Shown: positions 1 through 8,753 of the stretch, piece after piece
How positions within the stretch are numbered: position 1 is the first letter of the stretch
Layout of the letters: every line of letters starts with the position of its first letter
Assembly: GCA_945870425.1 (NCBI GenBank)
Contig: CAMBSD010000001.1
Coordinates: 186,001-250,000, forward strand
From: Chitinophaga pinensis
Lineage (GTDB): Bacteria > Bacteroidota > Bacteroidia > UKL13-3
Direction of reading: 5' to 3'
DNA length: 64,000 nucleotides
Position numbers and translations under genes: made by a program
The notes under the pieces: generated by a model
Told to the model about the DNA's origin: nothing
What the model saw: the letters and a program-made list of their open reading frames with translations, nothing else
Databases searched by the model: none

Positions 1-144
1 TTCTAAACAAGGCTCTGCTACCCCTGGTGAGTAGGCCAAACTTAAGTCTCTCTTTGTATTGGTAGGCTTTGTAGGCACTACCTGGATTTTTCCAGCAGGA
101 AATTTACTATGGTATTTTAATGCGTCTTCTTTAAGTGTTGACAT
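1..144 (-). CDS. maeB: NADP-dependent malic enzyme, N-terminal 48 residues (partial)
   Basis: The reverse strand from the ATG at 144 reads without a stop to the window edge. It encodes an N-terminus with the motifs [10 protein letters not shown] and [17 protein letters not shown], which are characteristic of bacterial malic enzymes that decarboxylate malate to pyruvate with reduction of NAD(P). The rest of the gene (catalytic domain and, in the long MaeB form, a phosphotransacetylase-like domain) lies outside the window, so long and short forms cannot be told apart. The next gene upstream on the same strand, a LytTR regulator, ends 365 bases away, so this is probably a separate transcript. 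Confidence 0.88.
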   Translation of the reverse strand, partial: MSTLKEDALKYHSKFPAGKIQVVPTKPTNTKRDLSLAYSPGVAEPCLE

Positions 145-509
145 GGCTAATTCTTTCTTTGGCAAGTTTAAAACTAAATCAGCTTATTTTATATGAATTC
201 TCTCATTTATATGCAGGCATTGACAACAAACACAAAACGAAGGGTTTAGATAAATTAAAATGCAATGGCAGATTGGGGGCTCTATTTTATTCTGTACAAT
301 TTCCTATGCTGGCGCAAGCGTTGTGCGCTGGTATAGCGTAGTTCGCTTGTGCCTTCTAATCATTTTTTATAGACAAATTTATTAAAATATAACTTTGTAA
401 AACAGAAATAACGTTCTAGCACTTTGCTGTTTGAACACGCCACAGGCGTGCACAAGCCCTAGGGCTAAATGCGTGTTAATAAGCCAAAATTTACAAATTA
501 AATCTCGAA
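145..509. other. Intergenic region with two inverted repeats
   Basis: No convincing gene is visible in these 365 bases. Two imperfect hairpins are: GGCGCAAGC at 311-319 facing GCTTGTGCC at 345-353 (8 of 9 pairing), and CACGCC-ACA-GGCGTG at 436-450. They lie downstream of the regulator gene stop and upstream of the malic enzyme start. They could be transcript-end or dispersed repeat structures, but neither is followed by a T-run that would make a clear intrinsic terminator. Confidence 0.5.
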
Positions 510-1274
510 TTAAGCCCCCAACCAAGCCTTAAAATCGGGGGCTCTTTCTCTACTTACAATTAACTCATCTGCATATTTTGGAGTAACATCTATTTTTAGT
601 TTTCCATTGAAATAGGTATGGACTGAATTGATGGATTGTAAGGAAGCAAATACTTGACGATTTAGTCTAAAAAATAACTTGGGGTTAAGCAATGCATCAA
701 GGTCATCCAAAGTATAATCAACCACATATTTATTACCCGCATGAGTCAATAAATAGGTGAGTTTATCTTGAGAAAGGAAATAAGCAATTTCGTTTTCAGA
801 GACTGATACCAGCTTCTGTCCACTCTTTACCAAAAAGCGATCTTTAAAAGATTCAACTTGTGGCATTTGAATATTGGCAAGTAGGTTTTTTATGTTTATC
901 TCTAAATCATTTTGTTGTGGTCTAAAACTTCTGAATTTTTCAAATGCTTTTTTCAACTCATCCTTATCAATGGGTTTTAGCAAATAGTCAAGGCTGTTTA
1001 CCTTAAACGCCTTCAATGCAAATTCATCATAAGCGGTTGTAAAAACCACAGGGCATTTCAATTGCACCCGATTAAAAATTTCAAAACTCTGTCCATCTGC
1101 CAATTCTATATCCATCAAAGCCAAATCAGCATTTGGATGTAATTTGATAAGTTCAACTGAAGATTCAATACTATCAGCAGTGCCCAATATCTCTATGCTT
1201 GATTCAACTTCTATGACAAGTTTCTTTATCCTATTTAGAGCTGGAATTTCGTCTTCAATAATTAGTATTTTCAT
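510..1274 (-). CDS. LytTR-family response regulator
   Basis: This 254-residue cytoplasmic regulator has an N-terminal receiver domain (about 1-120) with the acidic pocket EDE at 7-9, phospho-acceptor D55 in LALMDIEL, and the conserved LKP lysine near residue 105. The C-terminal LytTR DNA-binding domain spans about 150-250. It is transcribed with the histidine kinase whose stop is 14 bases upstream, and the TonB receptor precedes the kinase on the same strand. This supports a receptor-kinase-regulator operon. The paired kinase is presumed to phosphorylate D55. The target genes cannot be read from the sequence, though autoregulation is common in this family. Confidence 0.93.
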   Translation of the reverse strand: MKILIIEDEIPALNRIKKLVIEVESSIEILGTADSIESSVELIKLHPNADLALMDIELADGQSFEIFNRVQLKCPVVFTTAYDEFALKAFKVNSLDYLLKPIDKDELKKAFEKFRSFRPQQNDLEINIKNLLANIQMPQVESFKDRFLVKSGQKLVSVSENEIAYFLSQDKLTYLLTHAGNKYVVDYTLDDLDALLNPKLFFRLNRQVFASLQSINSVHTYFNGKLKIDVTPKYADELIVSRERAPDFKAWLGA

Positions 1275-1287
1275 TCTTGAATTTTAT

Positions 1288-2334
1288 TTATATCAGTGGA
1301 ACTTTTACACTAAACTCAGTTTCGGTTTTTTCAATAATTACTTCTTTTTTACTCAAATAATCATACCTGCTAATGATATTATTTAAACCAATTCCACTGC
1401 TCTCACCTACCAGAATCTTGGGTTGAAGATTGTTCTTTACAAATACATATCCATCCAAACAACCAATACATATTTGTAACGGTTTGCTCAGTGAAATAAC
1501 ATTATGCTTAATGCAATTTTCAATTAGCATTTGTAGGGTTAAAGTTGGAATGCTAAAGCCTAAACAATCAGCATTCACTATAATTTCAGTTCTTAAATTA
1601 TCACCAAACCTAATTTTGTTTAAGTAGATGTAAGACTTAATAAAATCCAACTCCTCATTTAGCAAAACAGTTTCTTTATCTTTATTTGCTAATACATACC
1701 TATACACACTAGAAAGTTTCTGCACAAAATCAGTGGCTGTCTTTGGGTTTTCCTCAATCAAACTTGACAGTGTATTCAAGCAATTAAACAAAAAGTGAGG
1801 ATTGATTTGATTCTTTAAGGCTTCAAACTCAGCAGCTATATTATTGCGTTTTAGTTCTTCCTTTTCTGTTAATGTTTTTCGCCAATGGTTAAAGAATTCA
1901 ATGGATATATAAATACTATTTACAAGCAGTGTAATGACTATTGCAACAATTAAAAAAATTAAATTTTCTTTATCATTCATGCTGCATTTAAACCCATTGA
2001 TTAAGGGAAAAACTAAGCTGCTATAGGTAAGGTGAGATATTATTGGTAAAGAAAAAGCGATAATAACTGCGGCAAACAATTTCTTTACAATACTCTCTTT
2101 CACATCAAACCATTTGTCCACCAATCCCATCAAATATATATTCGTATTCCAAATAATGGCTATATAAATAAAGTTGGACAAATAAACTTTGAAAAATAAA
2201 TATGGAGTATCTTTAGGTGCATTTGCATAGGCTAATCCTGCAAAGAAAAAGGTCAAAAGGAATATTATTAAATGCCTAATTATGATATCTCTTTTATTAA
2301 AGAATTTATTATGATGTTCTAAGGAAAATGCCAT
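1288..2334 (-). CDS. LytS/YehU-type sensor histidine kinase (His_kinase family)
   Basis: The protein has about four hydrophobic membrane segments in its first 150 residues, a short coiled coil, then the His_kinase signature NQINPHFLFNCLNTL with its phospho-accepting histidine. A small HATPase domain follows (LIENCIKHN; GIGLNNI as the nucleotide lid). An upstream in-frame ATG at 2439 would overlap the TonB receptor and add an unlikely leader, so I chose the ATG at 2334 (MAFSLEHHNK), which leaves 40 bases after the receptor stop. There is no recognisable extracellular sensor domain, so the signal is probably sensed through the membrane region. The partner is the LytTR regulator directly downstream. 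Confidence 0.9.
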   Translation of the reverse strand: MAFSLEHHNKFFNKRDIIIRHLIIFLLTFFFAGLAYANAPKDTPYLFFKVYLSNFIYIAIIWNTNIYLMGLVDKWFDVKESIVKKLFAAVIIAFSLPIISHLTYSSLVFPLINGFKCSMNDKENLIFLIVAIVITLLVNSIYISIEFFNHWRKTLTEKEELKRNNIAAEFEALKNQINPHFLFNCLNTLSSLIEENPKTATDFVQKLSSVYRYVLANKDKETVLLNEELDFIKSYIYLNKIRFGDNLRTEIIVNADCLGFSIPTLTLQMLIENCIKHNVISLSKPLQICIGCLDGYVFVKNNLQPKILVGESSGIGLNNIISRYDYLSKKEVIIEKTETEFSVKVPLI

Positions 2335-2374
2335 TATTCTACGTGTATTATAAGCAATTGCGAAATTTGTATGA

Positions 2375-4738
2375 TTAAAAAGTATACCTAAACATGGGCA
2401 CCGGAAAGAATCCTTGTTGGTACTCAGTAGAAATAACATTGCGCGTTTTGTTGTATCCTTGACTAAATATATTTTGATGATTGGTCAAGTTTTGCAAATC
2501 AACCGCAAACTCCATTGAACTCTTTTTGAAATCTTTTCTATAACCCATTTTAAAATCTATTCTAAAATAAGCATCCTGTTTCAAACTATATGCATTTGAA
2601 TAATCATATACAGCTTCTCCTTTGGCTTGAGATTTAGCAAAATCAACAGGAGTGATGTATTTCCCGCCAATGGTTGTTAGTTTGATATTGGTATAAATTA
2701 CATTGCCATTTTTACCGACTTTAAATTCTTTACCTGCTAATATATTGGCTGCATATTTTGTATTAAAAGCTGTATTTCTTTCAATACCATCGCTACCTTT
2801 ATATTTACTATCAAACAATGATCCTGTGGCTAAAAAATAAAAGCCTTTATTGAAATACCTTTCTAAGGTTAATTCAACACCATAATTTTTTCCGCTGCCA
2901 TTGTTTACTAAGTTTCCTTCGTTACTTGGAGCAAAGGCAGCACCAATATTCAATGAGGAGTAAGGACTGCTGTATCTGCTTATAGGAACATTGTCTAGCA
3001 TTTGGTAATAAGCCTCTATCTTTAATTTCAACAAAGATGTGAGCATATTTTCATACCCAATAACAAAATGATTTGATTGAATATAATCAAGCTTTTTATT
3101 GCTTTCATTACCCATAGCATCTTTTAGGAACACATTATAAATGGGCAATAATTGATGGTGCAATCCATAGCCAAAATTGATGGATGAACTTTCGTTTAAA
3201 GCATAACGAATTCCCAAACGTGGTTCAATAGCTGTCTTTTCACTAATATCAAAATATTGTCCATGTACACCTACATTCAAAGTAAACTTTGCATTAAATC
3301 GATGTTTCCATTGAGCATAGGCCTGAGTCAAATTAACTAAACCATTTTGCTTAACCCTAACGGTATCAATAGTTGCTTGGTTAAAATAATTAATATTTGA
3401 GTAATCAAACTTAGTTATATCATGAGTAAAGCCAGCATTCAAAGTATTTTTAGGATTAAACTTATGAGTAATATTAAAAACGGCTGAATACTTATTGTCT
3501 GTAAATGTGCCTTTCGATTGACGCCAAGTTTTTTCACTTGGTAATGAAATACTATCAACATAATAATTATCATCACTATGACTCAATGCTAGGGTAAATT
3601 TCGCCCAGGTCTTTTGACTTAATGTTTTTTCAAATGCTGTTCCAATAAAAGCTTTACTATATCTTGGAATTTGATTTTGATTTACATTACCATAAAAATT
3701 AATGCCTGATGTATCAACATCCTTAGCCAATAAATCGATAGCGCTAATGCCTCCCATTCCAAACACAGTAAATTTTCCTTTACCCTTTGTTGGAAGAGTA
3801 ATCTTGAAATTCATATCCTGATATAATGGAGTAGCAGCGCCTGTTCCTAAATTCACACCTATAGCTTTAAATACAGCAAGTGTTGAATATCTAAAATTAA
3901 AAATAAAAGATGCTTTTGACTTTTTTGAGAATGGACCTTCTGCACCTAATTCTAATCCATTAAATCCAATTTGAGCAATGTACTCTTGCTTTTCATTATT
4001 TCCTTCTCTCATTACCAAATCAAACACACCGCCATTCGCATTACCATACTGTGCAGGAAAAGCACTCGAAAAGAAATCAGATTTACCAATGTTATTTGCA
4101 TTCAACATACTTACAGGGCCACCTGTTCCAAAATTGCTACCAAAGTGATTTGGGTTTGGAATGTTCACGCCTTCTAACTGCCACAACATAGCATTTGGTG
4201 AATTACCACGAACCACTATATCATTTCTACTATCGTTTCCTGCTACAACACCAGCAAAATTTGCAGCCATCCTGCTTGGATCACCTAATGCACCTGCATA
4301 TTTCTTGGTATCATCAGGATTAAATGAACGAGAGCTTACAGTAGCCATTTCATTGTTTGTTACAGTTGGATCTTTCTTTCTATCATAAGAAATTGTCACC
4401 TCGTTTATTTTTGTGATGGCCTCAGTCAGTGAAAGAGTTAGAACCACTTCCTTACCCGCTGTAACCATTACATCAGGCATGGTCATTGTCTCATAACCTA
4501 GGTAACTTACTTTGATTGTTTTTCTTCCTACCGGTACGTTCAAAACCCTAAATGTTCCATTTTCATCTGTGGTTGCACCCATTACAGTGCCATTAATTAC
4601 TTGCACTGTGGCACCTAACAAAGGTGTTTTTGATTCTTTGTCAATAATGGTTCCTCGAACCGTTTGGGTTTGATTTTGTGAAAAGCCATTGTATAACAAG
4701 AGCATTAAAAAGTTTAGTAAAATTAATTTTATTTTCAT
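2375..4738 (-). CDS. TonB-dependent outer-membrane receptor with CarboxypepD_reg-like N-domain
   Basis: The 787-residue precursor starts with a signal peptide ending near SQNQ (residue 20). A CarboxypepD_reg-like beta-sandwich follows (about 26-110: VRGTIIDKESKTPLLGATV, VSYLGYET), then a plug domain containing VVRGNSPNAMLWQLEGVNIPNP and a C-terminal beta-barrel ending in the aromatic sequence FRYTF. Such receptors import or sense ligands across the outer membrane using TonB energy. No SusD-like lipoprotein is adjacent, so a classical polysaccharide-utilisation pair is not indicated. It is the first gene of a minus-strand group with the kinase and regulator, which may control or respond to it. 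The substrate is unknown. Confidence 0.92.
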   Translation of the reverse strand: MKIKLILLNFLMLLLYNGFSQNQTQTVRGTIIDKESKTPLLGATVQVINGTVMGATTDENGTFRVLNVPVGRKTIKVSYLGYETMTMPDVMVTAGKEVVLTLSLTEAITKINEVTISYDRKKDPTVTNNEMATVSSRSFNPDDTKKYAGALGDPSRMAANFAGVVAGNDSRNDIVVRGNSPNAMLWQLEGVNIPNPNHFGSNFGTGGPVSMLNANNIGKSDFFSSAFPAQYGNANGGVFDLVMREGNNEKQEYIAQIGFNGLELGAEGPFSKKSKASFIFNFRYSTLAVFKAIGVNLGTGAATPLYQDMNFKITLPTKGKGKFTVFGMGGISAIDLLAKDVDTSGINFYGNVNQNQIPRYSKAFIGTAFEKTLSQKTWAKFTLALSHSDDNYYVDSISLPSEKTWRQSKGTFTDNKYSAVFNITHKFNPKNTLNAGFTHDITKFDYSNINYFNQATIDTVRVKQNGLVNLTQAYAQWKHRFNAKFTLNVGVHGQYFDISEKTAIEPRLGIRYALNESSSINFGYGLHHQLLPIYNVFLKDAMGNESNKKLDYIQSNHFVIGYENMLTSLLKLKIEAYYQMLDNVPISRYSSPYSSLNIGAAFAPSNEGNLVNNGSGKNYGVELTLERYFNKGFYFLATGSLFDSKYKGSDGIERNTAFNTKYAANILAGKEFKVGKNGNVIYTNIKLTTIGGKYITPVDFAKSQAKGEAVYDYSNAYSLKQDAYFRIDFKMGYRKDFKKSSMEFAVDLQNLTNHQNIFSQGYNKTRNVISTEYQQGFFPVPMFRYTF

Positions 4739-4878
4739 TTTTCTATTGAGATTTGCGATTCAAAAATGAATATTGAATAGGTTTTAATAATGAAGGTTCG
4801 GATGAAACGTAGTTTTTTTTTACTGAAACAAACAATAAAAATAATGAATATCACAATTTATTTCTATCCAACCATAAC

Positions 4879-5928
4879 TCATTTGGAAATAATATTCAAA
4901 TACCGACTAATGGCAGTATACTGATATTGAGCAACCAACTCAATAAAGTCCTCTTTATCATTCTTGGTTTGCGCTTTTTCCAATGAACTATAATACACCA
5001 TTCTATTTTCAGAATCCCCTTTAATATTGGCAATTGTATATCCATGTTTCAAAAGGACCAAGTTCATTATTAACCTTGATGTTCTTCCATTTCCATCAAT
5101 AAAAGGATGAATGGTAACAAGCCTTTCGTGCATTTCGGCTGCTAAAACTATTGGATGCAATTGACTTTTATTTGAATGATACCATAACATTAAATCTTCC
5201 ATTTGCTTGGCTACTAAATAGGGAGCAGGTGGCAAATGTTCACTGCCTTTTATCATGACCTGAACAGTTCTATATTTACCAGCATTACTGGGGTCAATAC
5301 CCCTCAAAATCAAATTGTGAATACTTGATATTTCTCTTTCACTTATTTCTGAATTTTTATCAATTAGATATTTAATATAGTCAATGGCTTCTTTGTGATT
5401 AATAGCTTCAAGGTGCTCGCGCATACTTTTACCAGAAATGGTTAAGCCTTCATTTATTACCAAATCTGTTTCTTTTAGCGTAAGGGTGTTCCCTTCAATG
5501 CGATTGCTTTCAAAAGTATATTCAAGTTCTAAAGCTTGTGCTATTCTGAAACTATCAAACTCTCTATATTCAGAAAGCATTTTTTTCTTTCTATCTATTT
5601 CTATCAAAAGCTTTTTCAGACCTTTACTAATGCTCTTTTGCCTTTCTGTTTTTTGGTATTTAATTTCTTCTTCAGCAGCTATCATAGCCCGCAAAGCCAA
5701 ATCATCATTACCCACCTCAAAAAGAATTTTTTCCTTGAGCCAAGCAACCATCAATTCATCAGCATCCAAGTCAAGTACTTGGGCTATTTTATAGACCTGT
5801 ACTTTTGTTGGTTTCCTTGCTCCACTTTCAAACTTACTAACCAATGCAGCGTCAATACCTAATATGCCCGCCAACTCCCTTATTAATATCCCCTTTTTTT
5901 CTCTTCCAGCTTTAATTAAACTTCTCAT
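4879..5928 (-). CDS. HTH-Fic protein (probable AMPylase with internal inhibitory helix)
   Basis: Residues 1-70 form an XRE-type helix-turn-helix (RELAGILGIDAALVSKFESG). A charged linker follows, then a Fic domain with the complete catalytic motif HPFIDGNGRTSR at 274-285. The Fic histidine normally activates the target hydroxyl during transfer of AMP. An inhibitory motif of the form S/T-xxx-E-G is present at S141-E145-G146 (SNRIEG), so this is a class II Fic with the inhibitory helix before the Fic core in the same chain. The gene stands alone between the TonB receptor and mdh, and no separate antitoxin is visible. It may bind its own promoter through the HTH. The target is unknown. Confidence 0.92.
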   Translation of the reverse strand: MRSLIKAGREKKGILIRELAGILGIDAALVSKFESGARKPTKVQVYKIAQVLDLDADELMVAWLKEKILFEVGNDDLALRAMIAAEEEIKYQKTERQKSISKGLKKLLIEIDRKKKMLSEYREFDSFRIAQALELEYTFESNRIEGNTLTLKETDLVINEGLTISGKSMREHLEAINHKEAIDYIKYLIDKNSEISEREISSIHNLILRGIDPSNAGKYRTVQVMIKGSEHLPPAPYLVAKQMEDLMLWYHSNKSQLHPIVLAAEMHERLVTIHPFIDGNGRTSRLIMNLVLLKHGYTIANIKGDSENRMVYYSSLEKAQTKNDKEDFIELVAQYQYTAISRYLNIISK

Positions 5929-5986
5929 TTTGACAATTTTTTACCTGACAAATTTAGTCATCTAATATTGATTTAAAAAATTCCAT

Positions 5987-6016
5987 CAAAAAAAAAGAGA
6001 GGCTTTGGCCTCTCTT
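5987..6016 (-). terminator. Intrinsic terminator of mdh
   Basis: A nine-base-pair stem (AAGAGAGGC-like arm at 5995-6003, GCCTCTCTT at 6008-6016, loop TTTG) is followed on the minus strand by an uninterrupted run of T residues (5987-5995). It lies 24 bases after the mdh stop codon and before the Fic gene start, so it should end mdh transcription and insulate the Fic gene. Confidence 0.9.
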
Positions 6017-6039
6017 CAATAAATAATTTGAAAATTAGA

Positions 6040-6981
6040 TTATAGGACACCAATCTCGCTCAAAACATTATTCATATTACGAACCGCATCAGCGCTTTTG
6101 TTGAATAATTCTTGCTCTTCAGCATTTAATTTGTAATCTACAATGGTTTCCCAACCATTTTTGCCAATAGTAACAGGCACACCAAGACAAATATCTTTTT
6201 GTCCATATTCACCATCCAAAGCTACGCAGCATGGCATAACGCGCTTTTGGTCGCGTACAATACTTTCAACCAATAGTGCACTAGCAGCACCTGGAGCATA
6301 CCAAGCAGATGTTCCTAATAATTTAGTTAAAGTAGCTCCACCTACCATGGTAGCATCACTAATTTCTTTTAACTGTTCAACACTTAATGTATTTGAAACA
6401 GGAACGCCATTTAAAGTAGCTAATCGAGTTAAAGGAATCATAGTCGTATCACCATGACCACCAATTACTGTTCCTTGGATATCAGTTGTTGGTTGGTTTA
6501 AAGCTAAACCTAAATAACCTTTAAAACGAGCGCTATCAAGCAATCCACCCATACCAATAATTCTGTTTTTAGGCAAACCTGTTGATTTCAATGCCAAATA
6601 TGTCATGGTATCCATAGGATTAGATACTACAACTATAATTGCATTTGGCGAATGTTTTAATACATTTTCAGCTACTGTTTTTACAATATTGGCGTTAGTA
6701 CCAATTAACTCTTCACGAGTCATTCCTGGCTTACGTGGAATACCTGAAGTAATAACCACCACATCCGAATTAGCTGTTTTGCTATAATCATTTGTAGTGC
6801 CACTTACGCGGGTTTTCATGCCCAATAAAGAAGTGGTTTGATAGATATCTAAAGCTTTACCTTCAGCAAATCCTTCTTTAACATCTAATAATACTACCTC
6901 ATCTGCCAATTGGCGATAAGCAATAACATCGGCAGTGGTTGCTCCCACTGCACCTGCTCCAATAACTGATACTTTTGTCAT
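6040..6981 (-). CDS. mdh: Malate dehydrogenase (NAD-dependent, LDH-like type)
   Basis: This 313-residue enzyme interconverts malate and oxaloacetate in the TCA cycle. The N-terminal Rossmann fold has the GAGAVG nucleotide loop at residues 8-13, followed by an acidic residue after the second strand (VVLLD), consistent with NAD. Substrate-binding arginines occur in RKPGMTR and near LDSARF, and the catalytic histidine is in IGGHGDTT. Its length matches the LDH-like MDH family. It appears monocistronic, with its own terminator at 5987-6016 and a 293-base gap to the divergent gene at 7275. The start ATG at 6981 fits the conserved N-terminus. Confidence 0.97.
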   Translation of the reverse strand: MTKVSVIGAGAVGATTADVIAYRQLADEVVLLDVKEGFAEGKALDIYQTTSLLGMKTRVSGTTNDYSKTANSDVVVITSGIPRKPGMTREELIGTNANIVKTVAENVLKHSPNAIIVVVSNPMDTMTYLALKSTGLPKNRIIGMGGLLDSARFKGYLGLALNQPTTDIQGTVIGGHGDTTMIPLTRLATLNGVPVSNTLSVEQLKEISDATMVGGATLTKLLGTSAWYAPGAASALLVESIVRDQKRVMPCCVALDGEYGQKDICLGVPVTIGKNGWETIVDYKLNAEEQELFNKSADAVRNMNNVLSEIGVL

Positions 6982-7274
6982 TTATATATATTTAATTTTA
7001 TGAAAATCCGAAAATAAGGAGTTACAAAAATAAGCATGATACACAGATTGTAAAATGATTGTTTTCACATTTTGAAGGAATTTGACTTCAATAATGTTAA
7101 TTGATTAGCACATCAACAAATCGAATCAAAGCCAAGCTTTATTTCAGCTATTATGGCTTTAATTGTGTGCGAAAGGGCAATATTTATAATCTCACAAATA
7201 CTTAACTGTTATATTTTTTGTAAAATTGGCCGCAAAAATGCCAAATTCGTAGAAACAAATTTTAATCAAAACAA

Positions 7275-8039
7275 ATGTCACTCATAGCCAATCAAAGATT
7301 TATTGAATTCAATATCAAGGCAAACCACAGAAAAATGGTGCTTATAAATGATGACATATTTTTGGAAACAAATCAGTTAAACCCTGATGAAAATATTGTG
7401 ATTGTGTCAAAAATTGAGAACTTAGAAAAGTTGCATCAAAAAAAAACCTCTTACTACCAAATTGATTATAAACTATTGATTAAATTTGGCCCAAATACTT
7501 TTGAGAATTGCATTTTGTTTATTTCAAATTTTCGTTTTTCAAATGAAATATGCCTTGATACATTAAAAAGAGAAGGAAATCAAATACAGATTATTTCTAT
7601 AATAGATACTACTCGGAATTTTATCGAGCAATTGCAGTTCTGCAATAAAAATGGAATAGGACTTATCATAGATGTTTGCGAATTCAGCAATGTGAATTGG
7701 AACAATTACGAGATAGAATCAGAAGATTTAGGAATATTATACAACAACAACTTTAATCCCACAATTAGTAATAGTAAGCTCAAAGACTTGCGAGTTAAAA
7801 TTGAAGCATGTGATAAACTCATTTATGAGCAATTTGCCGAAAGAATGAGGCTAATTGAAGAAATAGCTCGACTAAAAAAATCTGATAAAATGGAAGCATA
7901 TCAAGCGTCAAAATTCATTGAGAATATATTAACACTCATCAACAATAAAAACATCAATGAGGGAAATAAAATAGGTGTCGTAAAACTATATCAAACACTA
8001 CATGATATGGCTGTTGAGCGACAAAAAAATATAATTTAA
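7275..8039 (+). CDS. Chorismate mutase-domain protein with degenerate DAHP synthase-like N-terminal part
   Basis: The C-terminal 90 residues match AroQ-type chorismate mutase: LRVKIEACDK, AERMRLIEEIARLKK, and a terminal helix ending in ERQKNI. The arginine, AER arginine and lysine that bind chorismate are present. The later arginine position (usually R in QPxRW/Y of Bacteroidota bifunctional enzymes) is lysine in YQASKF. Just before this domain, GLIIDVCEFSNVNWNN resembles the last TIM-barrel strand of DAHP synthase (GLMIEVHPNPDVAxSD). The remaining 150 residues have lost recognisable active-site motifs such as GPCS. It therefore looks like a shrunken relative of the DAHP synthase/chorismate mutase fusion. 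Activity and role are unproven. A complete DAHP synthase lies at 53669-54661. Confidence 0.7.
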   Translation: MSLIANQRFIEFNIKANHRKMVLINDDIFLETNQLNPDENIVIVSKIENLEKLHQKKTSYYQIDYKLLIKFGPNTFENCILFISNFRFSNEICLDTLKREGNQIQIISIIDTTRNFIEQLQFCNKNGIGLIIDVCEFSNVNWNNYEIESEDLGILYNNNFNPTISNSKLKDLRVKIEACDKLIYEQFAERMRLIEEIARLKKSDKMEAYQASKFIENILTLINNKNINEGNKIGVVKLYQTLHDMAVERQKNII

Positions 8040-8040
8040 A

Positions 8041-8697
8041 TTAATCCAAAATCATTTCAGGAATTTCTCCATCAACAATCAAGTTACCTTCTGTTTTCTC
8101 TTTTATATAATCAACAGAAACTCCCGGTGCTCTCTCGAGTAATTTAAAACCTTCAGGAACAATATCAAAAACACCCAACTCTGTAACTACTTTTTTTACG
8201 CAACCTAATCCAGTAATTGGCAACGAACAACGTTTTAACAACTTAGATTCACCTGCTTTGTTGACATGCTGCATGGCCACAATAATATTCTTAGCTGAGG
8301 CTACTAAATCCATAGCGCCACCCATGCCCTTCACCATTTTACCTGGTATTTTCCAGTTGGCAATATCACCATTTTCTGCTACTTCCATAGCTCCTAAAAC
8401 AGTCAAATCTACTCTTCCACTTCTTATCATCCCAAAACTCATAGCACTATCGAAAAAGCTACTACCATTGGTGGTAGTTACGGTTTGCTTTCCTGCATTA
8501 ATGAGGTCAGCATCCACTTCGTCAGCATAAGGAAAAGGACCAATGCCCAATAAACCATTTTCTGATTGAAGAATTACTTCAATTCCTTCAGGAACATAAT
8601 TGGCCACCAATGTAGGAATACCAATTCCAAGATTTACATAATATCCGTCTTGCAATTCTTTTGCAATACGTTTTGCTATTCCAAATTTGTCTAACAT
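8041..8697 (-). CDS. scoB: 3-oxoacid CoA-transferase subunit B
   Basis: The 218-residue beta subunit contains the family signature LQSENGLLGIGPFP, with the catalytic glutamate (E46) that forms the enzyme-CoA thioester, and the conserved VNLGIGIP and GGAMDL motifs. With subunit A it transfers CoA from succinyl-CoA to acetoacetate or a related 3-oxoacid, linking ketone-body or short-chain acid metabolism to the TCA cycle. The subunit A gene ends 56 bases upstream on the same strand, so the two form an operon. Its stop lies one base from the stop of the convergent chorismate-mutase-domain gene. Confidence 0.95.
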   Translation of the reverse strand: MLDKFGIAKRIAKELQDGYYVNLGIGIPTLVANYVPEGIEVILQSENGLLGIGPFPYADEVDADLINAGKQTVTTTNGSSFFDSAMSFGMIRSGRVDLTVLGAMEVAENGDIANWKIPGKMVKGMGGAMDLVASAKNIIVAMQHVNKAGESKLLKRCSLPITGLGCVKKVVTELGVFDIVPEGFKLLERAPGVSVDYIKEKTEGNLIVDGEIPEMILD

Positions 8698-8753
8698 AAT
8701 TTTGTTTTAACTATAGGATAAAATCCTTTTGTAAAATATAAGTCGTTTATAAA

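Noticed and set aside
2375-4738. SusC/SusD polysaccharide utilisation pair
   Set aside because: The receptor lacks a neighbouring SusD-like lipoprotein and is shorter than typical SusC proteins (787 versus about 1000 residues).
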